A DNA stretch of 47,498 nt from Porphyromonadaceae bacterium UBA4259 (lineage in GTDB: Bacteria > Bacteroidota > Bacteroidia > Bacteroidales > Muribaculaceae). Of the stretch, positions 1 through 8,300 are shown one piece after another. Under the pieces are notes generated by a model, which searched no databases, had not been told where the DNA came from, and worked only from the letters and a program-made list of their open reading frames with translations. The stretch lies in assembly GCA_002396125.1 (NCBI GenBank), contig DGWL01000032.1, positions 1-47,498 on the forward strand, written 5' to 3'. The number at the start of each line of letters is the position of its first letter. Position 1 is the stretch's first letter. The position numbers and the translations under genes are program-made.

Positions 1-215
1 TTCTTGCATGTGAGATTATTGACAATTGTATCACCGCCAACAATAATGCTATAGTAACCAGTTGTATCAACGGGGATGTAGTCATTATCTATATTAAATG
101 TTGCAACTTCCCATGACTTACCTTCTGTCAACACAGGAATGAATGTGGTTTGTCCATAGAGGAACAAAGGAATTATTGCTAATGTTATAAAAACCATTCT
201 CAAAGTTGATTTCAT
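1..215 (-). CDS. Secreted protein, partial (5' end only), paralog of the next two genes
   Basis: An ATG at 215 opens a frame that stays open to the window edge (71 codons), so the C-terminal part lies outside. The product starts with a typical signal peptide (MKSTLRMVFITLAIIPLFLYGQ), then reads FIPVLTEGKSWEVATFN. This matches the pattern YVPLVREGVVWEYVEF in the next gene and YIPLVREGVKWEYVLY in the one after, so the three are paralogs. The 43 bp leader just upstream (240-282) is an exact copy of the leader of the gene ending at 1335. No function is known to me; export to the periplasm or cell surface is inferred from the signal peptide. The relation is based on a short stretch, so it is likely rather than certain. 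Confidence 0.7.
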   Translation of the reverse strand, partial: MKSTLRMVFITLAIIPLFLYGQTTFIPVLTEGKSWEVATFNIDNDYIPVDTTGYYSIIVGGDTIVNNLTCK

Positions 216-239
216 ATCTTAAGTATTTAATTTGGTTGA

Positions 240-282
240 TTTTTAATTTGTTATTCCCTAGGCATTGTCATTATTACCGCAA
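240..282. repeat. 43 bp direct repeat in leader, copy 1
   Basis: This stretch, containing TTATTCCCTAGGCATTG, is identical to 2275-2317. Both copies sit just upstream of a paralogous secreted-protein gene on the minus strand. The matching promoter box is present only beside copy 2. Confidence 0.9.
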
Positions 283-434
283 GAAGAACACATCATGTTT
301 AATATGTAATAAAACTTGTCATAAGCCTCAATTTTTAACTACCTCACCACTTTCTCGCACTTGCGGGTGCCGTCGGTGTAGGTTGTAACCTTGATGCTCA
401 CGCCCTCAAGCGGCTCGGCGCTCTCCACGCCGGC
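279..434. repeat. 156 bp near-identical repeat (3' UTR plus C-terminal cassette), copy 1
   Basis: Matches 1275-1430 with about three mismatches by eye. It covers the 60 bp after the stop codon and the last 32 codons of the gene. The coding part is visibly more GC-rich than the rest of the gene, and similarity drops sharply past the cassette. Confidence 0.9.
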
Positions 435-1226
435 TAGGTCGTAGTAGCATACACTTGACACAAGTTTGTCGCCAGGGACTATTGTGATTGATTGAGGATT
501 CTTTAATTGTTGAGAGATATCATATAAGCAGCCCTTATATACTAGGTCTCCGTTCTCATACACGGCAGAGAGTCCGGCCAAATATTCCCCATAGTCAACT
601 TCACGCAATGCCGGAGCCCCTGTAACAAACTCTCTAAAAGGCTGAAGCAAGTCTCCAAACATACAGTCTACACCAATGCCTTCTATCGTCTTGAAATCAC
701 CTAAGTAGAATTTCACATCAGACAACCCCGTATTTATTTGATATCCTTTTCTTGTAGTTCCTGCTATTTCGACATTGATTTCTTCAATATTATCAATGTT
801 ATATGGCATTGGATATACGGGTGCTCCTTCTTCATCATAATACAAAATAGCATTTTCGGGCAAGAACATTGGCTTGTTGAAATCGTATATTGTTCCAAAG
901 CTACTTGTCATTACTTTCATATCTTCTTCTCTAACTAGAGCGGCAAGATAGGGCTCTTGAGCACTGTATCCCTTGCCAAAGTCTGTGCGATACAAATTAT
1001 GATAAGTCTTTGATTGACCCGTTTCATCCGTAATATCAGTAGTTCCGTTAAATTCAAGAGTGTAAAGCTGCATTTCATCACTAGCAGGATTCAAGCCTAT
1101 CATGTTATGAAATTCAACATACTCCCACACAACCCCTTCTCGAACTAGGGGTACATATTCTGTCTCTTCTGCGCCTGCGCTGGTTATCATCAGCATGCCC
1201 AGCATTAATAAAGAAATCTTTTTCAT
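339..1226 (-). CDS. Secreted protein with C-terminal sorting-like cassette
   Basis: 295 residues. A signal peptide (about residues 1-19, ending SAGAEE) is followed by the family motif YVPLVREGVVWEYVEF near residue 24. The body is unrecognised. The C-terminus (about 258-295) reads as a short beta-rich module: CYYDLAGVESAEP, then GVSIKVTTYTDGTRK and a basic end. This resembles the C-terminal tails of Bacteroidales type IX secretion cargo (…YDLAG…GVYI…DGT…KVVK), though it is not a textbook case. It lies in tandem between two paralogs, about 108 bp after the upstream one, and has no clear -7 box of its own, so it is probably co-transcribed. Function is unknown. Secretion is well supported; the sorting role of the tail is inference. 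Confidence 0.85.
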   Translation of the reverse strand: MKKISLLMLGMLMITSAGAEETEYVPLVREGVVWEYVEFHNMIGLNPASDEMQLYTLEFNGTTDITDETGQSKTYHNLYRTDFGKGYSAQEPYLAALVREEDMKVMTSSFGTIYDFNKPMFLPENAILYYDEEGAPVYPMPYNIDNIEEINVEIAGTTRKGYQINTGLSDVKFYLGDFKTIEGIGVDCMFGDLLQPFREFVTGAPALREVDYGEYLAGLSAVYENGDLVYKGCLYDISQQLKNPQSITIVPGDKLVSSVCYYDLAGVESAEPLEGVSIKVTTYTDGTRKCEKVVR

Positions 1227-1274
1227 AGCTAACTTGTTTTAATCTTGCTATTTATTCTGTTTTTTTCTTTAACT

Positions 1275-1430
1275 GCAAGAAGAACAAATCATGTTTAATA
1301 TGTAATAAAACTTGTCATAAGCCTCAATTTTTAACTACCTCACCACTTTCTCGCACTTGCGGGTGCCGTCGGTGTAGGTTGTAACCTTGATGCTCACGCC
1401 GTCAAGCGGCTCGGCACTCTCCACGCCGGC
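1275..1430. repeat. 156 bp near-identical repeat (3' UTR plus C-terminal cassette), copy 2
   Basis: Partner of 279-434. It begins in the spacer between the two paralogs and ends inside the downstream third of the gene's tail-coding region. Confidence 0.9.
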
Positions 1431-2264
1431 AAGATTATAGTAGCGCACGCTCGACACAGGCTTGACCGTGGCAACAGCATCGATAGGGTCAAAACTTTTC
1501 AGCTTTTGTGCCTCTTCATAGAGTTGACCTTTATAAACCAGCTGCCCATTCTCATAGACTGCCGAGAGACCAACCATTGTGTCGCCCATAAGTTCGGCGA
1601 TATCGTCAACCTTTGACTTAATTGCCGGGCTATTACCACCTGTTGTGAAATCTCGATAAGGCACAAGCAAATCACCATATAGGCAATCAATGCCGATGCC
1701 CTCAACTATTTTTATTGTTTCGCCTGTCAAAGTAGAGTTGCCACTTAAAAGATAACCTTTTCTTATTGAACCTCCTATTTCTTCTTCTATTTCACTAATG
1801 TCATAACCATTGAAAAAATCAGTGAATTGTGGATCTTCTATCATTAAAAATAGGGGGTTGTTAAAATCATAAACGATACTGGGGGTCCAACTGTAAAACA
1901 TCCCATAATAATCGCTTGGAAAATCATTAAAATCAATTTTTCTTGATTTTACCACTTTATTCTCTTCTTTTATCAAACCAACAAGAATTGGGCCGGTTAT
2001 ATCGGCGACTGACTCATGGTCGGTTCTATATAAATTAGAGTATTCTACAATGTCGCCATTGTCTTCTTCAATAGTTGTTGTACCATTAAATTCCAAAGTA
2101 TATAACATCTCATAGTCGGGATTGAACTTATAACCGGGGGTATTCTTATAAAGTACATATTCCCATTTCACTCCCTCGCGAACAAGGGGAATATACTCAC
2201 TCTCAACAGCGCTGACATTTATAAAAGTCAGCAAACTCAGCAAGAAAAACAATATTTTTTTCAT
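1335..2264 (-). CDS. Secreted protein with C-terminal sorting-like cassette, paralog
   Basis: 309 residues from the ATG at 2264 (MKKILFFLLSLLTF); another in-frame ATG at 2273 adds three residues. The signal peptide ends near NVSAVES and is followed by YIPLVREGVKWEYVLY. The middle is unrecognised and diverges from the neighbour, whereas the final ~32 residues are the same cassette (AEPLDGVSIKVTTYTDGTRK) and are nearly identical at DNA level. A Bacteroidetes-type promoter lies at 2315-2345, so this gene probably leads the three-gene paralog operon. Function is unknown; it is a probable surface or periplasmic protein. Its AT-rich body and GC-rich tail suggest the two parts have different histories. 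Confidence 0.85.
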   Translation of the reverse strand: MKKILFFLLSLLTFINVSAVESEYIPLVREGVKWEYVLYKNTPGYKFNPDYEMLYTLEFNGTTTIEEDNGDIVEYSNLYRTDHESVADITGPILVGLIKEENKVVKSRKIDFNDFPSDYYGMFYSWTPSIVYDFNNPLFLMIEDPQFTDFFNGYDISEIEEEIGGSIRKGYLLSGNSTLTGETIKIVEGIGIDCLYGDLLVPYRDFTTGGNSPAIKSKVDDIAELMGDTMVGLSAVYENGQLVYKGQLYEEAQKLKSFDPIDAVATVKPVSSVRYYNLAGVESAEPLDGVSIKVTTYTDGTRKCEKVVR

Positions 2265-2274
2265 AATATACATT

Positions 2275-2317
2275 TTTTTAATTTGTTATTCCCTAGGCAT
2301 TGTCATTATTACCGCAA
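2275..2317. repeat. 43 bp direct repeat in leader, copy 2
   Basis: Identical to 240-282. Here the repeat edge runs into the -7 box TATTTTTG (2315-2322, minus strand). At copy 1 the same position is joined to another gene's 3' UTR and the box is lost. Confidence 0.9.
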
Positions 2318-2345
2318 AAATAGCAAATAGTAGTTAATAATCAAA
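2315..2345 (-). promoter_or_regulatory. Bacteroidetes promoter for the secreted-paralog operon
   Basis: On the minus strand TTTG (2342-2345) is followed after 19 bases by TATTTTTG (2315-2322), matching TTTG-N19-21-TAnnTTTG. The predicted start site near 2308 leaves a leader of about 40 bases before the ATG at 2264. Confidence 0.65.
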
Positions 2346-2420
2346 TTTTTTATTCAAGAAATTGCTTGAATTCCACTTTTGAGCCATGCTCACCATGATT
2401 AAGATAAAAATTTTTTTCAT
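2334..2420 (-). pseudogene. 28-codon frame with signal-peptide-like start, possible gene remnant
   Basis: An ATG at 2420 opens MKKIFILIMVSMAQKWNSS and stops after 28 codons. The first 13 residues look like the start of a Bacteroidales signal peptide, and the frame lies directly upstream of the secreted-paralog array. It could be the stump of a further paralog or a tiny secreted peptide. Its end overlaps the promoter of the next gene, which favours decay. Support is weak. Confidence 0.2.
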
Positions 2421-2482
2421 AATTGATTTGGGTTAAGTTAATTATTGAATTATTATGACATTGTTTATAGTTGTCTGCGTCT

Positions 2483-2848
2483 TCATGAAACCGTAAAGTT
2501 TCCTGTATAGGTGTAACCGTAGATGCTGTGGATTGTGATGGTGTAGTAGCCGGCAGGGAGGCTGCTGTAGGTGGCTGTATAGCCGCCATAGTGGTTCTCA
2601 CCGTAGATATAATACTCTGGTGTGCCACTGAGGTCTAGATACATAAGGTCGATAGACCCCGCGGTGCCGAAGTAGACAGTGAGTTCGTTGAGCTCATCGT
2701 CGTAAGTCACGCTTGGCGGCTCCACGTAAATTTGGTCGTTGCCGTGGTTGCCACCTCCTGAATGCACAATCACTTTCTCGGGGCTTGCATTAATGAAAGG
2801 ACAAATTGCAATTAAGGCAAAAATTAATGTGTAAATTCTTTGTTTCAT
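2483..2848 (-). CDS. Small secreted DUF3244-like protein
   Basis: 121 residues from the ATG at 2848; an upstream in-frame TTG exists but MKQRIYTLIFALIAICPF is a proper signal peptide start. After a Gly/His-rich linker (HSGGGNHGN) the domain reads as a single beta-sandwich: LTVYFGTAGSIDLMYLD, then LPAGYYTITIHS and a final GNFTVS strand. This layout (strand pairs ending in 'pG.Y.i.i....G....G.F.i') is that of DUF3244, a small Bacteroidetes secreted family of unknown role. A good promoter lies at 2891-2922. Family assignment is by motif shape only. Confidence 0.75.
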   Translation of the reverse strand: MKQRIYTLIFALIAICPFINASPEKVIVHSGGGNHGNDQIYVEPPSVTYDDELNELTVYFGTAGSIDLMYLDLSGTPEYYIYGENHYGGYTATYSSLPAGYYTITIHSIYGYTYTGNFTVS

Positions 2849-2890
2849 TGTTTTATTAATTATCAATTAAAAGTAAATATTATTGTGATG

Positions 2891-2922
2891 CAAATTTACA
2901 AACATAAGAAGAGCCATGCAAA
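2891..2922 (-). promoter_or_regulatory. Bacteroidetes promoter for the DUF3244-like gene
   Basis: Minus strand TTTG (2919-2922), 20-base spacer, TAAATTTG (2891-2898). The start site would fall near 2884, about 36 bases before the ATG at 2848. Confidence 0.7.
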
Positions 2923-3211
2923 TAATAAGCGTTAACACAGCGAATCACAGCCCCTGACTATCAAATAGTTACACATTAACATAGTTATCATTGCAAAATG
3001 GTTGTACTTGATGAGTTGAAAATGCAGATAAAGTGATTCCAAAACTTTATTTCAATAGTGCACATCTATTTCACGACAGATTGTTACACGATTATTTTGA
3101 GATTCTTGAATGCCCGAATTGAAATGATTGTTGACCAGTAAAACAAGGAGGTCGCTTCAGCGACAATAGAAACACGATTTTAGTTTCCTCATTGGGACGA
3201 GACAGGTCTCA

Positions 3212-3367
3212 TCCATACAATAGTTCGCTTGCTCCACAAGTACCCAAGAAGAGAATTCTGAGGTCATCATTCGACTGAGATTCATCAGGTGAAAAGTAAG
3301 CCCCACATTTTGGTAATGCATTTTTATAATGACCATCACCCGATAACAGAAGGTTTAAAAACTTTAA
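3212..3367 (-). pseudogene. Possible decayed coding fragment
   Basis: A stop-to-stop frame of 52 codons without a start. It reads like folded-protein sequence, with LNLLLSGDGHYKN, then FSPDESQSNDDLRILF and GASELLYG before a TGA at 3209-3211. The order 'LLLSGDG.Y.N … DDL..LFLG' is loosely reminiscent of the catalytic region of C25-type (gingipain/PorU-like) peptidases, but the match is too short to rely on. A 60-codon ATG frame in another register covers the same bases and looks less protein-like. Confidence 0.2.
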
Positions 3368-3456
3368 TCAGACACTAATAATTCTTATTCTTTTTACGTG
3401 CTTCCTATGTGTTTATTAGTACCTATTAGTTAAAATTTTGCTAGTATTGTAACAAG

Positions 3457-5109
3457 TTATGATTGTTTTAATAATAAGACTTTTTCTTTCACATAATTAT
3501 CGAGCGACATTTCTATATTCATTTTATTTTTTATTCTTGTTTTTTTTGTTCTTACAGATTCTTTGGCAATACCCAAACAGAATGCGATGCCCTGGTTGTC
3601 ATAGCCTAGAGCAATGAGTGAAATCAGTTTGATGTCATTGCTTGTTAAAAAGGGGTATTCCTGTGAAATGGTAGTAATCAGGTTATTGAACTTATCATTA
3701 ACAAGTACTGGTAATAGTTTGTCAACATTTTTGTTGGCGGCAAAGTTTCTTGATTCTTTGTTCATGAGTTTCACAAAATCGGAGTGCTTCATGCTGGCAC
3801 TATAATCAATTATTGTTCTCAAGGAATTGAAATGTTCTTGCAGATAATTGATTATTGCAAGGTTGACTTGGTTGTGCTCATTTTCTTTTTTAAGATACTC
3901 ATTGAGAAGATTACTAGTTTTTTCATTCTCGTTGATAAGAACTTTTATAGCAGAGTGATGTTTATGTCGCACGATAATTGTGAGCATCAATGCGATAGCT
4001 ATAATGATAGCACAAACAACGGCAGCAATAGTCAAGTAAAGCCTCTGACTTGAGATTATATCATGCTTGTTGCTTATTAAGTGAGTGCTTATGTCATTTT
4101 CAGTTTCAAAGATGCTGTTACTCTGTGATTTATGCTCGATGAGAGAGGCAATTTGATTGCCAATGATTTCATGCTTCATAGCCAAGCTCTGGTTTCTTTC
4201 GGCTTTGAGAATGTGAGCCATAGAGAAATTATACATCATTGAATCGTAATCATTGTTGGTGTCAACATTCACTTTATTTATAAAGAATCGTGCTGAATCA
4301 GTCATTCCCAGCGCAGCATAGGCATTAGCAGCATTGAAAAGCATGCTATTAGTTGGCAAGGAGTTGTTTAAACATTCGGCTACTGCAAGTTTGGCCTCGG
4401 AATATACTGAGTCCATAAATAATGCCATTGACAGATTGTTGAGGTTGTGGTAATAACTATTAGAATCATTGATTTGTTTGGCAATATCTTTGGCTCTTGT
4501 TAGACATTTAATAGCTTGTGACCTATTATTATCACGATAAAGGTTCCCAATGTACTCTAATGACACCATTATCATTCTCTTATCGTGAAGTTTTTCGTAA
4601 AATCTTAATGCTTTCTCGAATTTTTCGAGGTCTAGGTTGTTGCTGGCGTAATTGTTATAGTATAACATGCCCATGCGCATGTTGATTTGCGCAAGATTGC
4701 GGTAGTCGTTTGTACCAGCATTGTCCTCGGCACGCTTGTACCATTTTATCGCCTCGACGAGGTTGTCGTGAACCTCGTAGTAAGCACCTTTATATAATAG
4801 GGCGCGCGTGTATAGTTCCCGGTTGTGGTTGTCGCTGTAGTGGTGAAGGGCAATGTTGATGAGGGAGTCAGACGGGTAGTCGTAATAGTCAACCCTGAAC
4901 TGTGCTTGGGTGAGCAGGAGGGCGTGATAGGCCCGGTCCTCGTCGCCGGAGAGTGAGTCGCTGTTGATGGCGTTGAGGATAGCAAGTGAACTGTCGGGGG
5001 CAGTCCACATGAGCGTGTCGGCAAGCACCAGGCGCTGATCCACACTGCGGTTGCAACTCATCACAATAGAGAACGTCAAAAATAATAATATGTATAATAA
5101 TTTTCTCAT
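3457..5109 (-). CDS. Membrane-anchored TPR protein with C-terminal LuxR-type HTH
   Basis: 550 residues. The N-terminus is lipoprotein-like (SIVMSCN, Cys19). About residues 50-310 are helical TPR-like repeats (for example ELYTRALLYKGAYYEV, and YYHNLNNLSMALFMD). A transmembrane helix spans about 358-380 (LYLTIAAVVCAIIIAIALML) and is followed by a coiled-coil-like stretch. The C-terminal ~60 residues form a LuxR/GerE-like helix-turn-helix (TSNDIKLISLIALGYDNQGIA, then ESVRTKKTRIKNKM). This design, with sensor outside and DNA-binding domain inside, is common in Bacteroidetes one-component regulators. Target genes are not shown by the sequence; nearby secreted proteins are a possibility. A -7 box, TATTTTTG, lies at 5120-5127 just before the start. 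Confidence 0.85.
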   Translation of the reverse strand: MRKLLYILLFLTFSIVMSCNRSVDQRLVLADTLMWTAPDSSLAILNAINSDSLSGDEDRAYHALLLTQAQFRVDYYDYPSDSLINIALHHYSDNHNRELYTRALLYKGAYYEVHDNLVEAIKWYKRAEDNAGTNDYRNLAQINMRMGMLYYNNYASNNLDLEKFEKALRFYEKLHDKRMIMVSLEYIGNLYRDNNRSQAIKCLTRAKDIAKQINDSNSYYHNLNNLSMALFMDSVYSEAKLAVAECLNNSLPTNSMLFNAANAYAALGMTDSARFFINKVNVDTNNDYDSMMYNFSMAHILKAERNQSLAMKHEIIGNQIASLIEHKSQSNSIFETENDISTHLISNKHDIISSQRLYLTIAAVVCAIIIAIALMLTIIVRHKHHSAIKVLINENEKTSNLLNEYLKKENEHNQVNLAIINYLQEHFNSLRTIIDYSASMKHSDFVKLMNKESRNFAANKNVDKLLPVLVNDKFNNLITTISQEYPFLTSNDIKLISLIALGYDNQGIAFCLGIAKESVRTKKTRIKNKMNIEMSLDNYVKEKVLLLKQS

Positions 5110-5119
5110 TATTCACCTG

Positions 5120-5127
5120 CAAAAATA
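5120..5127 (-). promoter_or_regulatory. -7 box upstream of the TPR-LuxR gene
   Basis: TATTTTTG on the minus strand, 10 bases before the ATG at 5109. No TTTG is found at the ideal spacing. The implied leader is very short. Confidence 0.4.
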
Positions 5128-5162
5128 GTTACTTTTTCTCTATTCAGCAATGATTTTAATAG

Positions 5163-5203
5163 TAAAAAAATGCCCTCAAAAGGGGTGGTTCTCTTGAGGG
5201 CAT
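5163..5203 (-). terminator. Intrinsic terminator downstream of sprA
   Basis: A perfect 10-bp stem (ATGCCCTCAA at 5170-5179 with its complement at 5194-5203) has a 14-base loop. On the minus strand it is followed by a run of seven T (5163-5169). It lies 140 bp past the sprA stop and separates sprA from the TPR-LuxR gene. Confidence 0.85.
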
Positions 5204-5253
5204 GTTTTGGGTTGATGTGTGAGTTGTGACTGTTCATAAATGATGTGAAGACT

Positions 5254-5311
5254 ACTTAACCCATTGGCAGAATCAAGAATTCACTCGATTAATTGTGCCA
5301 ACGGGTTAAGT
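5254..5311. repeat. Long inverted repeat in the sprA 3' region
   Basis: Arms ACTTAACCCATTGGCA (5254-5269) and TGCCAACGGGTTAAGT (5296-5311) pair at 15 of 16 positions around a 26-base spacer. It starts about 32 bases after the sprA stop. No T-run follows it, so it is not a simple terminator; an RNA 3'-end structure or a protein site is possible. Confidence 0.8.
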
Positions 5312-5343
5312 GAGTATAATAAAATCTTCATGTTCACGCCCTC

Positions 5344-8300
5344 TTATTTAGCGAGCGAGACGTTGAGTGAGATACCGTAGTTGGTATTGGTGGTTGGATA
5401 GGAAGTCGTAGACACGAGCGGAGTGTTCACCTGGTGGTCGAAGAAAGCTCCCACGGTGATTCTCTTGCTCATGACATAGTTGGCCGCAAAGTTAATGCCC
5501 AGTGTGCGCGTGCCGCTTGTAGCCTGAGTGGTGTTGACATCGATTTTGCGAATGAGCGCAGTGTTGTTGTTGAGTTGCAGGTTGAAATTAAGAGTGAGGT
5601 CGTTGTTCACACCAGTCTGCTTTTTCTTAATCTTTAGCACTGAGTTGAAGTTTGCAATCTTATAGCTGGCACCGATGACGAAAGACTTTTGCAGTGTTTC
5701 AACGAGCTGCAACGATGAGATGTTGAGCGCCAGAGTGCGTGAGTCGCGATACTCGAGGTTGAAAGTGAGGTCGTTCTTGAGCGTTGCGTTCACGCCAATG
5801 AGCGGTGCAAACTTCTCGGTGAGAGTGATAGAAGAGATGTTGTAGGGCGAGTTAGGGATGGGATTGCCAGTCAAGGCATCGGCAGTGAATCCGAGCCCCT
5901 CGCCAATCGACACCCAATCGGTATAACTTGAGAATGAGCCAACGCTATAGGTGCACTGGTAGGCATGGGTGAGCGTGAGGCTCTTGAACACTTTCTTCAC
6001 TGCAGGGATGCGCGAGAGTCCGTCGTAGGTAACTCGCCAGTTGGGCAGGATGCTCTTAATTCCCGGGAATGGGTTAAGGTCAACCTTGGCTGCATCTCGT
6101 CCTGAGTAGGCTGCCATGAAAGCCGGAATCATCACATCGCTTCCCGAGGGGTTGACAGTGCCGTTCTTCGGGTCGAATGGAGTGTTACCCAGCGAAGTGC
6201 TGCGCAGGAAGCCACGCTCGGGATAGTTCTGGCCCATGTATCGGCTCTCGATGCGGCTTGCCACGATGGGAATGTTTCGCAGGAACTGCTCAAATGCCTC
6301 GCTGCGGTACTCATCGTTGGCGCTAAGGCCTCGCAATGCGGTAGCAATAGCCACGTGAGTCTTGGTGTAGCTTCCCGAGTAGAGTACCCCCACGTCGTCA
6401 TACATAAACTGGATTTGGTTGGTGCGGTTATCGGTGCGGTTACCGGTGAGGTTAATCTTGAGGCCTGGGATGGGCTCGACCTGCACCTCTACGTTAAGTT
6501 CCTGAGTCTTGGAATAAAGTGCCGGTGAAGTTTGAGTGGAATCACCGAGCAGCCATCCGCGGTTCTTGGCTTTCTCAATGTAGCTCTGGCCCACGAATCC
6601 GAAAGCGAAATCGAGACCTGGCGCCATAACGTCGTAGTGATTGTTCTGGCCGAAGATATCGCCCACATTGGGCACAAACTGCGGGATGGAGAGCGACTGC
6701 ACGTTGCGCCACTTGACGCTCACGTTGCGCACGCTCATAGCCAAGCGGGTGAGATACTGTGCGAGCTCGGTGCCAAAGTTTTTCTTGTCGCTTGCCATCA
6801 CCTCGGTGACGGTGACCTTGATGCTCTTGCTGTCGCGGTTAAGAATCTCGATGTTGTTGTTATCCTTGATATTGAACTTCACAGGGTAGCGCTTGCCGTC
6901 GACCGTAGTGGCTGTCACTCTCACCTTTTTCACGTTCATGTTGTGCTTGACCATTGTGGTGGTGTCGGCACTGAGCTGGAATGTGCGGTCAAATTTCTTT
7001 GCCTTCTTCTTGGTTTGCTTGTCGGCACTTCGATTATTGTTTCCTCCACCTCCGCTGCTCGAGAATCGCTTGTTCACGTCCTTAAGGTAAGGAATCTTGC
7101 CATAGAGCGTTTCCATGTTGAAACGTGCATCAACGTTAATCGACGACTGGTTGGCGATGGTGTTGCCCGAGAACACATCGGCAATGACGGTTCCGCGATC
7201 CCATCGATAGGTGGCGTTGTAGCTGGCGTTGGCTGTGATGAAGCTCAAGATGGGGATAGCGCTGAACGGAGCCTTGTAGGAAGCGGTAAACGTCTGGTTA
7301 TAGGCCCATGGTGTACCCAGGTCCTTGATGCTTCGCCACACACTGTCGCGCCAGTCGCGATACTCATCGGGGAACAATCGCTTGTTGACCTGGCCTATAG
7401 GCTCCAAGATGTGGGCCGTGGTCTGGCTATTGAACGACATGTTCAACGACTTAGTGAAATTCCACGACAGTGCGAACTGCCTATCCCACAGGAAGTTTTT
7501 GCTCACCGACACGGGCAGCACAATATCGACATCGGTCTCGTTGCGGGTTTGCTGCTCGTAGTAATATCGCGAAATGTTGGTGCTGAAAGCAATCGACGTG
7601 GGCAGCCATCGCAACTCCCACTCGCGGAAGAACTTCATGTTCTTGTTCTTGGCATCAATCATCTTGCCAAATGGCTTGAACGGCTTGATGTAGGGTGTCC
7701 ACGAGTATTGCAAGCTACCGCGGTAGTCGTTGGTGTTCTCATACACGTTGTCGGGGTCGCTCTTGTGCTGCTTGTTGAACGAGTAGTTGAAAGTGAAGTT
7801 GGCAGGGTCCCATGGCATTGGGTTCTTGCTCTTGACATCGAATTTCAGTCCCGAGATTGAGAAGCTCTTCACCGTTTGCTTGGTAACGGCATAGTTATTG
7901 ATAGAGTCCTTCTGCTCGTCGGTAGCGCACGCCTCGAGCGCGTCCTTGAGAAGGATATCGGCGTCGAGAGGGTTATACTTGGGTGTGGTTTTCTCGTTGC
8001 TATAAGAATAGTAGATGGGCGCGTGCAGTTTCACCTTCTCGGGCACGAAGCGTCCCAAGTCGGCTTGAACCGCGACATTATACTGGTCGTAGTTGTCGAG
8101 GCGACGCTGACTCATGCTCTGATCCACCGAGCCGAAGCCGCTGGTCTCCTTGTGCCATCCCACATTGAGGGTGGCAATGTCGCTCATGTTGAGCACCATG
8201 CTGGCCTTGGCAGCCCAGCCGCCTTCGCTCTCGAAGTCGGTAACGCGCAACTCGTCGACCCACACCACAAAGTCCTTGGTGGTACCGGCAGTGTTGTTGC

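Larger units (their letters stand above)
2849..3456. other. About 600 bp without a clear gene
   Basis: AT-rich intergenic stretch. It holds the promoter of the small secreted protein (2891-2922) and a 52-codon open frame that may be gene debris (3212-3367, minus). No insertion-sequence ends, RNA gene or strong hairpin were seen. Confidence 0.5.

Noticed and set aside
2352..2371. Short hairpin ATTCAAG…CTTGAAT after the DUF3244-like gene as a terminator
   Set aside because: Seven AT-rich pairs and no T-run in the needed direction; stability would be too low to call.
2350..2628. 92-codon frame overlapping the DUF3244-like gene in another register
   Set aside because: Thr/Ser/Pro-rich shadow of the real gene for most of its length; the tail runs into noncoding sequence.
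6532..7860. Long open antisense frame (about 440 codons) opposite sprA
   Set aside because: It lies wholly within the well-supported sprA gene. The translation has low-complexity shadow composition (runs of Val, His, Leu) and no signal, motif or promoter. Others at 7876-8664 and 11962-12801 are the same kind.
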